A stretch of 64,000 nt of DNA from Euglena gracilis (Eukaryota > Euglenida > Euglenophyceae > Euglenales). Positions 37,645 to 45,650 of this stretch are shown piece by piece; within the stretch, counting starts at the first letter, position 1, and each line of letters opens with the position of its first letter. Below the pieces are notes generated by a model. That model ran no database searches and was not told the origin of the DNA. It worked only from the letters and a program-made list of their open reading frames with translations. The stretch lies in the NCBI GenBank assembly GCA_039621445.1, contig CP154954.1:67180714-67244713 (forward strand), given 5' to 3'. A program made the position numbers and the translations under genes.

Positions 37645-38029
37645 GAGGGGGGGGGTTTCGCCAGGGGTAAGCTTCGCTCTTACCCATAAAGGGATAAGAG
37701 CTCAGCGACCCCCCCCTACCACCTTACCCCCCCAGGGGGGGGGGTGGTCGGGACCCCCCCCCTACCACCTACCTCAATACCGAAGGGCTTCCCATCCATC
37801 CCTGGTGGCGCGGGACCCCCCCGGGGGGGGGAGGACCCCCCCAAATCGGGCCCGTTAAAGGCAATTTTCAAAAATTTTCGGCGCTTTGCGCCGAAAAGGT
37901 ATACCCAGCGCCTCCGGCGCGGGACCCCCCCCCCCCCCCGGGGGGGGGGTGGGTCCGGACCGGAACCACCCACCCCCCCCCGGGGGGGGGGGGGGGGTCA
38001 GGTGACTTGAAAAGAAGCCTGGTTTGCAC

Positions 38030-38285
38030 ATGCGGTAATCACATCTGAGGAGGCTAGCACAGCGGGGGGGGGGGGCTGAGGGGGGGCGAGCGGCCGCACA
38101 GGAGCCGAGGTACAGTGGGGGGGGAGGCTGGGACCCCCCCCATTCACTTCCGAATTGAACTGGACACGTTGACTTCCCAGAGAGGGGGGGGAGGGGGGGG
38201 TCCGGCGCCAAAGGCGCCGAATTTTTTTTGGGAAAAAAGACTTTTTCAGCGTTTACAGGGTGGGGGGGGGGAAATGCGCTCGCCC
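38030..38285. other. G/C-run-rich segment with GGCGCCAAAGGCGCC hairpin
   Basis: Contains a GGCGCCAAAGGCGCC hairpin near 38205 and AATTGAACTGG beside C and G runs. Resembles the left part of the element at 38710. No gene. Confidence 0.4.
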
Positions 38286-38705
38286 GGCCTCGGAAAAAAT
38301 GCGCAAAAATGCGCAAAAATGCGCAAAAAATGCGCATTTTTGGAGAAAAAGGAACAAAAATGTGCAAAATCCGAGAAAAAATGCGCAAAAATCACGAAAA
38401 TGCAAAAATTACCCAAAAAACATGCAAAAGTGGCACCAAATTTGAAGAAATTATGTATAATAATGAGGAAAATGTAAGTATCAAAAAAAATCGAAAATTT
38501 CAAATTTTTGCAAAAAAAAGCAAAAATGGTCAAAAAATGCGAAAATTTTGGAAAATCACGAAAAAATGTGCCAAAAAGCAAAAAAAATGCGCTGAAAAAA
38601 AACGAAAAAATGCGCAAAAAAATGCGAAAAAAATGCGCAAAAATGCGCATTTTTGGAAAATTTGAAAAAATGCGCAAAAAAATGCGAAAAAATGCGAAAC
38701 GCATT
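38286..38705. repeat. AAAAATGCGC simple repeat region
   Basis: Irregular tandem AAAATGCGC units. Long open frames here (NAQKMRKN-type translations and their complements) are products of the repeat, not genes. Confidence 0.85.
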
Positions 38706-38709
38706 TCCC

Positions 38710-38930
38710 CCCCCCTGGTGTTTACCCGTCGTTCCTTTTTTCGGTTTTTTCCGGAAGTGAACAAATACATCCAGGTACACAGGGGGGGGTCTCTCAGGAC
38801 CCCCCCCCCTGTTCACTTCCGAAGTGAACTGAACAGGGTGGGGGAGGGGGGTCCCGGGGTCCCGAAGTGGACTACCCAGCCTCCACAGGGGGAGGGGGGT
38901 CCGAGGGCGGCCGCGCGGGCGGCGCGCGTC
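38710..38930. repeat. Palindromic repeat with TTCACTTCCGAAGTGAA
   Basis: Contains TTCACTTCCGAAGTGAA and a GGGGTCCCGAAGTGGACTACC end. Its complement, GGTAGTCCACTTCGGGACC, recurs at 62975 beside a GGCGCC hairpin and a TTGTTCCGTTTTTCC block, so this is a dispersed family of at least two copies. Confidence 0.55.
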
Positions 38931-39023
38931 CGAAAATGGGTTCAAAAAGTGGTCATATTTGGCCATTTTTGATTAAAACTGTTAACCATTCACGGGTTTC
39001 CCCACATGAGAAATCGGGGACCC

Positions 39024-39053
39024 TTCACGGGTGCACTATAGTGCACCCGTGAA
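39024..39053. repeat. Perfect 30-bp palindrome, copy 1
   Basis: TTCACGGGTGCACTA is followed directly by its reverse complement. It can form a hairpin with no loop. The same palindrome, 34 bp long, is at 41914. Confidence 0.9.
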
Positions 39054-39171
39054 CGGAATTGAGAAGGAAAAAATGCTAGATTTCATGAATAAACGAATGC
39101 AGCAAAGTGGCACAAGGAACTGGCACGCTCTTTCAACGGTATGGGTGCGAGGAAAAGTCTCGCGATGCCTG

Positions 39172-39345
39172 ACCTCACCCCCCTCAAAGTGTCCCCCCCC
39201 CTCAAAGTGGTCTTTTTCCTTCGGCGCCCTGGGCACCGAAGACCAAAATTTGCCCCCCCCCAAAGTGTCCCCCCCCTCCAGAGTGGCCATTTTGGGGTCC
39301 CATGGTACCTGGAGGGTGGCCACTTTGAGGGGGGGGGTCAGGGTA
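39172..39345. repeat. Dispersed repeat with CCCCTCAAAGTGG inverted ends, copy 1
   Basis: The left end has CCCCCCTCAAAGTGTCC and the right end GGCCACTTTGAGGGGGG. The interior holds TTCGGCGCCCTGGGCACCGAA. Related copies are at 41266 and 43805, with a fragment at 60765. Confidence 0.65.
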
Positions 39346-39548
39346 TGTTGGCATGGTAAGAGGTGGGAACACTGGGAAACTCAACGACAACCCTCACAAA
39401 TCCACGCCTTTTTTTGGTGCACGACGCAGATCAGCACAAACTAAGTGGTATACTTCACCACACAGAGTACAACAAATACTCTCAGCAGCCTGGACGTCAG
39501 TGTCACTGAAAGCATGCACACCACAGCGCGGACACTGTGACAATAACT

Positions 39549-39683
39549 GTGTTTGGGCCAAATGTTAGGGGGAGCCTGGGGGCAGGGACCGCGGCGCCAA
39601 AGGCGCCGTGGTCGCCCCCAGGCCCCCTAAAACCTTGTGTTTGGGCCTTTAAAAGTCTTCGCCCAAACACGGTTTCAACATGA
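39549..39683. repeat. Foldback element with GGCGCCAAAGGCGCC at its centre
   Basis: Arms 39549-39598 and about 39602-39648 pair over GTGTTTGGGC, GCCTGGGGG and CCGCGGCGCC, with small bulges. A TTTAAAAGTCTTCGCCC block and ACACGGTTTCAA follow. The region 58753-58880 carries the same blocks in the opposite orientation. Confidence 0.7.
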
Positions 39684-39918
39684 CAGACGGAGGCGCTAGG
39701 GGGAAGACGGAGGGGACAGCGGAAAGGATTTGGTTAACTGTTGCACCCTCCGGCGTGGGGTCAGCGTGCCAGTTGAGGTAAGCCGGCCACTTTGCCGCGT
39801 TCCGCAAAGAGCTCGCACCGTCGTCCGTGGCGCCCATATCCTCGAGCTTGATGCGGCGCTTGCGCGGCGGATCGGCAATCTTGAAAAATTAAAGGAATTA
39901 AAATGCTTTTGCAAATAA
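39649..39918. other. Coding-like fragment, strand uncertain
   Basis: The minus frame, open from about 39882 to 39649, has a basic PPRKRRIK stretch and a sensible composition; TTTTTCAAG at its upstream edge could be an acceptor. The plus frame 39730-39918 contains ILELDAALARRIGNLEKLK. It is preceded by GGACAG...GGTTAAC blocks that resemble those just upstream of the exon at 40135, which favours the plus strand. Either way it is a fragment of an unrecognised protein. Confidence 0.3.
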
Positions 39919-40134
39919 TCATTTGAAAAATTGTAGACAAAAATCCTTCACAATGGCTTGAGAATGACGCAAAAATAGGCCGAAATGGTCAGAAAAAGTC
40001 CAAAATTGGCAAAATTGACAAAAATTGGCGAAAAATGACTTGAAAAATGAAAAAGTAGCACGAGGCGTGGACACAAGGGGACGGAGGGAGGGGCTGATGG
40101 AAAGACGGAAAGGACAGTAGCTGGTTAACGCTAG

Positions 40135-40471
40135 CGGCGCAACTTACGCCACTCTGGACAAAATTTTGTGGGCTGGGCACTGTGGACGATCGATGCTGCG
40201 GAACTTTACAGCAGCAAGGAAGACGTGGAAGCTTGTCTAAAGGCGAAGCGGGAAAAGACCGGAAAAAATGGCCGCCGAGAATGGCGCCTCGAGAACACTC
40301 ACCACCGCTAGTAGAGTCACCTGACTGGTGTGAGTGTCTCTTACAACTCTCAGCCTGCGCCCCGCAATGATCGACGTCGACGAGTGGGACGATGACTTGT
40401 CCAACGTGTTGACTCAACCCTCAGAACGGGACTGGTTGACCCCAAACGAACGGAAACGACTGGAGTTGGAG
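40135..40471 (+). CDS. Two-exon gene fragment with an IDVD...DWLT domain, unknown protein
   Basis: Exon 1 is 40135-40310. After the acceptor GCTAG it reads in one frame with composition such as NFVGWALWTIDAAELYSS and then a Lys/Arg/Glu-rich stretch. A 43-bp intron follows (40311-40353, GTAGAG...CTCAG). Exon 2 (40354-40471) reads LRPAMIDVDEWDD and then TQPSERDWLTPNERKR before a possible donor GTCTGTG. The frame joins correctly across the intron. A related exon pair with an intron at the equivalent place is at 43310-43610. IDVD beside acidic residues resembles a SUMO-interacting motif, which is inference only. No start codon, complete protein or known family was identified. Confidence 0.4.
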
Positions 40472-40790
40472 GTCTGTGTCCAATTCCTTCTATCTTATTT
40501 ACCGTACACACAACTTCAGATCCTAAACCTCCCCCCCCCCCCGGAAGCGGGAGCACGGACGCAACAACTCCCGCAACGTGGCGCGGTGGTCCTCGTTCCT
40601 CAACTACCATGCGTAGCCGGCACCGGAGGGCGTGCTGCTTGAAAATATCCATGTATTCAAGCCTTCATTGCAGCGTGGTTCTTGGCGATATTTTTTTCTT
40701 CTGATCACCACAGGTTGGAAGAGAGCCCAAAAGGGCATCAACCGTTGACCTTCCTCAGGACATGGTGGTGCGCAAAACCGCCTCTCAAGA

Positions 40791-40870
40791 ACTGCGTCTT
40801 AAACGCAGACTCTGACCTGAGGCTGCATTCAGAAACGTAGCCTCAGGTCAGTCTGCGTTTAAGACGCAGT
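40791..40870. repeat. Long imperfect hairpin
   Basis: ACTGCGTCTTAAACGCAGAC...TGACCTGAGGCT (40791-40824) pairs with 40839-40870 apart from a 2-nt bulge. The loop is 14 nt. Confidence 0.85.
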
Positions 40871-40873
40871 GAT

Positions 40874-41721
40874 TTAAGGCTGTGTTTATAAGGCAACATG
40901 CCTTTGGTCAAAGGCTGTGTTTCGCAACCTCGCCGTGTGCTGAGTGAAACCAGGGAGCGAAATTAGGATGTACCGCCAGAATTCGTGGGGTTTTAAAATC
41001 TCCGGGATAAGAATTCCAAGCACTTTGGCTGTATTTTAGTGCGATCGCTGGTCGTCTGGTGCACAGATTTGATCAATGGGTATGGGTGATACTCGATTCG
41101 AAATGTTCGACAGGTGCATAATTTTTGTTTTGCACGCCACATTCAAGGTTTCTTTTTTTGTGCAAGTCTATGCTGCCCGCCGCACTTTGTAACGCTGCGT
41201 TAGGCGCTGCACCCACAGTGGATGAATTTTGTGAATTCTTCAAAAAAATGATGCCAAGAGGTGCACCTTCACCCCCCGCCCCCTCAATTGTCCCCCCCTC
41301 AAAGTGGCCAAAAGTTTTGGCAAATTTTGGTAACCCCTCAAAGAAGCCATTTTCCTTTGGCTGCAAAGGCCAAAATTTAACCCCCTCCCATTGTGTTTGG
41401 AGGGTGACCACTTTGGGGGGGGGGTGAGGGGGAGGGTTGCCTAAGTTGTTAACTTGCCTTGTGTGGAGACCTTTTTGGGGACAGGAAAAAATGCTGCACT
41501 TTCAATTCGAACTTGCTTATGATTGTGCAATTTCAGCTCCATTTTTTGAAGAAACCAGTTTTTTTTGTTGACAGAGCCTTCGACCGCAGGTCGAAGGCTG
41601 TGTTTAGAAACACAGCTTTTGGTCGAAGGCTGTGTTTCTAAACACAGCCTTTGACGCGCCAAAGGCTGTGTTTAGGGCACAGCCTTTGACCAAAGGCATG
41701 TTGCCATAAACACAGCCTTAA
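40874..41721. mobile_element. TTAA-flanked element with about 40-bp inverted ends
   Basis: Both ends are TTAA-GGCTGTGTTTAT...GGCAACATGCC...GGTCAAAGGCTGTG in opposite orientation; the right copy lacks 2 nt. TTAA at 40874-40877 and 41718-41721 would fit a piggyBac-type target duplication, though TTAA could be part of the end. Further GGCTGTGTTT hairpins lie at 41600-41690. The interior also contains the 41266 dispersed repeat. There is no transposase. Confidence 0.55.
41266..41428. repeat. Dispersed repeat with CCCCTCAAAGTGG inverted ends, copy 2
   Basis: CCCCCCTCAAAGTGGCC at the left and GGTGACCACTTTGGGGGG at the right, with a C-run interior and the TTTCCTTTGGCTGCAAAGG core. Confidence 0.6.
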
Positions 41722-41913
41722 TAAAACTGTACACCCCCCCCTATGAACCCCCCCCCTAAATGACCCAGGGCCACCGTTGCAAATTTTTTTTGCGTAGCAA
41801 CCTTTTGAGTAGCAACCTTGCCAACATCCGGACGCCCAGAGCCCTCGGAGCAGAAGAGGCCACAAAATTATTAAATAATATATTGAAAAAAAATATAAAT
41901 AAACGGCCCATTC

Positions 41914-41947
41914 CGTTCACGGGTGCACTATAGTGCACCCGTGAACG
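41914..41947. repeat. Perfect 34-bp palindrome, copy 2
   Basis: CGTTCACGGGTGCACTA followed directly by its reverse complement. Contains the 30-bp palindrome of 39024 in full. A half-site GCACCCGTGAACGCC stands alone at 43288. Confidence 0.92.
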
Positions 41948-41964
41948 CCCAAACAGACATTCAT

Positions 41965-42108
41965 TTAGTGTGGTTCACAAAAGACGTGTGAACCACAAAT
42001 TTTTTTCTGGTGTCCACAGGTGAACCACAAATTTTTTTTTGGTGTCCACAGGTGAATCACAAAAATTTTTGTGGTGTCCACAAAAACTTTTGTGGTCCAC
42101 AAAAATTG
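41965..42108. repeat. Minisatellite, GGTGTCCACAGGTGAACCACA units
   Basis: About four 33-bp units with GTGAACCACAAA, an A/T core and TGGTGTCCACAG. Confidence 0.85.
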
Positions 42109-42114
42109 ATTGAG

Positions 42115-42720
42115 GATCGAAAAAAAAATTACACCTAAAGGCGGATTGATCTTTAGACACCTCAGCCACATTGTGAGCCTTGGCCCCGGCTCAATCCACG
42201 AAGCGTGGCAGTTGAAATTGGACAGATTGCTATCGAGAGTTCTCAAGCAGACGTGCTGTATAGACAACTTACCCAACAAGGATGCATATTTTTTACATTA
42301 CATTATGTATGATTCATTGCGTTCAGTTTTCGTTGCACATCTCCTGCTTTTGAAGCGGAATGTAATATTTACCGCTTCCATTTTTTAATTTTTCTATTTC
42401 GTTCCTTCGGGGCCTACGGCAGCAGAAACAACGCTTGTTTTTGTCGGTTCCTCCTGTTCATATATTTCTTGATTGGTTTTGTTGATTACTAGAATTCGAA
42501 ATTGGCCTTCTTAGGTCTGTTTTCGACTGTATAGGTAAAATCAGAACCTCTTCAAAAAAAATCGAAAACTATGACCCTTTTTTGGAAAGTGGTTTTCCGC
42601 TTCTTCTTCTGTTTTTAGAGCACCAGAATTTTTGGCCAACTTGCGCCGCCTGAGTCAAACATGTTCAAGAAGATTGCTTCATTGCTGTTGATGAGAAAGA
42701 AAACGATGCAAATGTCAGCA
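42115..42720. other. AT-rich segment, no gene recognised
   Basis: A 104-codon minus frame and a 92-codon plus frame overlap the minisatellite edge. Neither has a motif. Confidence 0.35.
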
Positions 42721-42727
42721 GGCGGTG

Positions 42728-42890
42728 GAAAAATTTTTGGTGTCCACATGTGAACCACAAATATTAGTTTGGTGTCCACAGGTGAACCACAAAAAATTTT
42801 TTGGTGTCCACAAGTGAACCACAAAAAAATTTTGGTGTCCACAGGTGAACCACAAAAATTTTTGTGGTGTCCACAGTGAACCACAAAATG
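42728..42890. repeat. Minisatellite, GGTGTCCACAGGTGAACCACA units, second array
   Basis: Five 32-35 bp units, ending 12 bp before the TA-flanked element at 42903. Confidence 0.85.
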
Positions 42891-42902
42891 ACAACCTTGG
42901 TG

Positions 42903-43260
42903 TACCTCCCCCCCCCCTTGTCGTTGACACGCCAATGTTCCAGGAAAGTGTCGTTGACACGGGGGGTGTGTCAACGACACGCCGTGTCAACAACACAGTA
43001 CCTAAAAAAAAAACGACCGCACCAGTAACAATGAATGACCCGATGAATGCATGTCCGCCACACTGTGGCCGGTGCGAATGGGGATGACATTCGAAGCCAT
43101 GGCTGGAAAGAAGATTCAACCCATTTTTGAAATGTCCTGGCTGAAATTTGTCAGAAAGTGTGGCCAACGCAAAAGAAAAAAATATGTTCCAGGAAAGTGT
43201 CGTTGACACGGGGGGTGTGTCAACGACACGCCGTGTCAACGACAAGGGGGGGGGGAGGTA
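42903..43260. mobile_element. TA-flanked miniature element with GTGTCGTTGACAC repeats, copy 2
   Basis: Same structure and orientation as 30902-31260, TA at both ends, and identical apart from one C in the left C run. Such identity points to very recent copying. Confidence 0.82.
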
Positions 43261-43309
43261 CCACAGTAAATGAATGTCTGCGCCCAAAGCGCACCCGTGA
43301 ACGCCAAAA

Positions 43310-43610
43310 ATGCGAGTTTCGTTAGCAACAGAGGCCGCGGGCATCAAAGGCGAAGCGCATACAACGACCACGCACTCCTCCCACGCCACCCCCAGGATTG
43401 GTGACACCACCAGGGTCACCAACTCCTCTGCATTCACCAGATTGGTACGTCTTCATTTGCAGACCGCACATACATATTCTCTCTTTAGTTTGCGTTCACC
43501 CGTGATTGATGTGGACTCTGATGACTTCTTGGACTTGGGGGAGTTGCTGACACAGTTGCTGAAAAGGATTGGTTGACGGTAGAGCAACGCTTTGTAGATC
43601 AAAAAAAATA
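43310..43610 (+). pseudogene. Paralogue of the 40135 gene fragment, with a frameshift
   Basis: The plus frame has LRSPVIDVDSDDF and LLTQ after a 44-bp intron (about 43446-43489, GTACGT...CTCTCTTTAG with a good pyrimidine tract). Intron and domain are placed as in the 40135 copy. After LLTQ the frame must shift to read KDWLTVEQR, so this copy looks broken. The upstream exon shares an AAAGGCGAAGCG block with the other copy. Confidence 0.4.
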
Positions 43611-43804
43611 CTCAACTAGTGTCCCATTTCCGACGAACTGGCAAAATTTACCTAATAAAAGACAAAAAAGGCTCAAATTTTGTGTGAAATGGTTTTAAGC
43701 GACTAAAAATTGCCCAAAGTAGCTCCTCTTGTAGAATTCGAAAGATAATTCAAAATGAACATCCAAAATTAAGATTTGGCACCCAACATGAAGCATTTGC
43801 ACTG

Positions 43805-43947
43805 GCAGGGGGGACACTTTGGGGGGGGGGTCAGATTTTGGCCTTCGGCGCCTTTTGCGCCACAGGAAAATGGCCACTTTGAGGGGGTAAACCGAAATTG
43901 CCAAACATTTTTGGCCACTTTGGGGGGGACACTTTGAGGGGGGGGGT
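43805..43947. repeat. Dispersed repeat with CCCCTCAAAGTGG inverted ends, copy 3
   Basis: GGGACACTTTGGGGGG and GGACACTTTGAGGGGG blocks with TTCGGCGCCTTTTGCGCC inside. Confidence 0.6.
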
Positions 43948-43959
43948 AGCTGCTGAAAT

Positions 43960-44510
43960 TGAGCAATTTCACCCCAAATATGCATTTGCCTCTCATGCCA
44001 CCCAAAATTGTGCATTTCCCACCCGAAAATAGGAGTTTACACCAAATTTACCCAAAATTGGGCATTTTCACATTGCCCCCCAGATTAGGCATTTGTCTCT
44101 CAAAATGGGAACCTTTTCATAAATCAGGAATTTGGCACGCACAATTAGGCCAAATTAGGGATTAAACCTTTTCATAAATCAGGAATTTGGCACGCACAAT
44201 TAGGCCAAATTAGGGATTACCACTCAAATTTCAGTGTTTTACACCCTGAATTAGGCATTTGCCACTCAAAATTGGAAATTTGCACATGAAATTAGGAGTT
44301 TGCTCCTCAACTTTGGGAATTGCCCACTGAATTGGGAGTTTGCCTCTCAAAATTCGGAATGAGCACACCAAATTAAGCATTTGCACCTCAAAATTAGCTC
44401 AAGAACATGCCCCGGTTACGATTACCAGTCAAATTTCAGTATTTTTGCACCCAAAATTTGGCATTTGCCACTCAAAATTAGGAATTCACACATGAAATCA
44501 GGATTTGGTC
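43960..44510. repeat. Degenerate AT minisatellite with a 55-bp exact duplication
   Basis: Units of about 30 bp built on AATTAGGCATTTGCC and CTCAAAATT. Within it, CCTTTTCATAAATCAGGAAT through TTAGGGATTA is duplicated in tandem (about 44112-44164 and 44167-44219). Confidence 0.8.
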
Positions 44511-44514
44511 CTCT

Positions 44515-45180
44515 GATACGAAAACTGTGTCCAGAACGCCCGAACCGGCGTTCTGGACACAGTTGTTGAAACCGTGGATTAGGGGCTCTGGCTTCACGCC
44601 CGAACCGGCGTTCAAGGAATCACGGCCAATTTCGCCCTAAATACCCATTTTTCAAACATTTTGGAGCATTTTTGGGCTCCTTTGGGCGCACGGCCATGTC
44701 GGTCGGCCGATTGAAGTTTTCACAGGTCTGGTGCCATGTTACCCATCGATCGAAAGCTCTTCCCAAGGGGTTTTGACAGATGCCCACAGGATTCAGCCAA
44801 GACGCACACAGCGCTTGTTTTCAGCGATCGTGTATTCGAAATTTGACATCTTAATCCCACACCTCAGGTGCCATACAGCATATCAAAGCTCTCCCCAAGA
44901 CCTTTCGCTTGGTACCCTCAGAACTCAGCTACACTGCAGAGCACTGAAAATCGGCGATCGCATTTTCCGACCCTGTTTTCAAAGTCGAAATTCCTATGTT
45001 TCACCAGCCGTGTTGCCCATCGATCGAAAGCTCTTCTCAAGGGCTTTCAGCAATGGCCGTAGTCCAGCCGTGCTGCATGGTATTCTATTTCAAAAATTCC
45101 CCAAATTTGGCGAAATGGAAATTGTTGCACAAAATAACCCAATATCTGGCCAAATACCCCCCAAAAACTGCCCAGATGTG
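44515..45180 (+). repeat. Dispersed 0.67 kb repeat, inverted copy at 59115-59800
   Basis: Contains GAACGCCGGTTCGGGCGTGA-type blocks, the hairpin AACTGTGTCCAGAACGCC (44523-44540 with 44547-44564), and three spaced ATCGATCGAAAGCTCTTC-type sites about 132 bp apart. The same order, reversed, is found at 59115-59800 with moderate divergence. No protein recognised in it. Confidence 0.85.
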
Positions 45181-45250
45181 ATTGCCACATGTCTACTAAC
45201 CATTTTGAACACTTTTTGGCACTTTTTATTTTCGGTCCCCTGGACGCTAT

Positions 45251-45339
45251 CTTCATGCCCGAACCGGCGTTCTGGACGCCGGTTCGGCGCAAAAATTTCT
45301 GCGCCGAACCGGCGTCCAGAACGCCGGTTCGGGCGTGAA
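45251..45339. repeat. Hairpin with 41-nt arms
   Basis: GAACCGGCGTTCTGGACGCC is central to each arm; arms 45251-45291 and 45299-45339 differ at one position and enclose a 7-nt A/T loop. Confidence 0.9.
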
Positions 45340-45368
45340 GCCAGAGCCCCAATACACGTTTTCTATAC

Positions 45369-45472
45369 AAAAATCGACCGACACTAACAGATTCAGCAGG
45401 GGCGCCAGGCGCGAGCGAGCGAAGCGAGCCGCCCGGCGCCCCTGCTGAATCTGTTAGTGTCGGTCGATTTTT
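45369..45472. repeat. Hairpin with perfect 38-bp arms
   Basis: Arms 45369-45406 and 45435-45472 are exact complements: AAAAATCGACCGACACTAAC...GGGGCGCC. The 28-nt centre is itself repetitive (GCGAGCGAGCGAAGCGAGC). Confidence 0.92.
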
Positions 45473-45480
45473 CGGCTCCG

Positions 45481-45650
45481 TGCGGATTCCTGGGGGTGCT
45501 CATCCTGGGGGTGATGCCGACCTGGTCGGCCCGACCCCTGTTGGTGGGATTCCGACCTCTGGGGGTCGGGCCGACCTGGTCGGCCCGATCCCCAGAAATC
45601 CGCATTACCCCCCCCTTTTGGAAAATTAAGCCCCCCCCCCCTTCGTTTGA
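45481..45650. mobile_element. GGTCGGGCCGACC element, copy 1
   Basis: Bounded by TGCGGATTCCTGGGGG and CCCCAGAAATCCGCA in opposite orientation. Tandem GGTCGGGCCGACC palindromes lie between them, followed by TTACCCCCCCC, TTGGAAAATTAAG and a C run. The same organisation is present at 53195, 56700 and 58930. Confidence 0.7.

Larger units (their letters stand above)
35655..37716 (+). repeat. Segment C, copy 2, inside the nested family 1 element
   Basis: CCAGGTTTTGAATAG to AAGAGCTCAGCG interrupts the family 1 sequence between GGTCCGGACC and CTACCACCTTACC, which are nearly adjacent in the copy at 19962. The inverted GCTGAGCTCTT and AAGAGCTCAGC lie close to its ends. Relative to copy 1 it has gained a GGCCC array, a 19-bp minisatellite and a second copy of the CGTATCTCGGGCTAGGCGG block (about 37020 and 37230). 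Confidence 0.85.
35210..37812. mobile_element. hAT-like element, family 1, nested inside the family 2 element
   Basis: The element is 35218-37804. Both ends are CAGGGATGGATGGGAAGCC, a perfect 19-bp inverted repeat. Target octamers GTGGCGCG lie at 35210-35217 and 37805-37812. The undamaged target is visible in the intact family 2 copy at 21239-21246. The left 437 bp align with the element at 19962. The right 88 bp do too, and the middle is occupied by segment C. This is a non-autonomous element with no transposase. Confidence 0.92.
35154..38029. mobile_element. hAT-like element, family 2, interrupted by a family 1 insertion
   Basis: The outer element is 35162-38021. It opens CAGGCTTCTTTTTAAG and closes TTGAAAAGAAGCCTG. 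It is flanked by identical octamers GTTTGCAC at 35154-35161 and 38022-38029. Without the insertion and one copy of the inner target duplication it is about 265 bp, close to the intact 316-bp copy at 21185. The GGCGCTTTGCGCC hairpin and the AAGGTATACCCAGCGCC block are retained on the right side. Confidence 0.9.

Noticed and set aside
38228-38770. Lys/Asn-rich and Phe-rich frames of 145-174 codons
   Set aside because: Translations of the AAAATGCGC simple repeat on either strand.
42715-43437. 240-codon minus frame
   Set aside because: It runs through the TA-flanked element and the minisatellite; the translation is the two repeat peptides joined.
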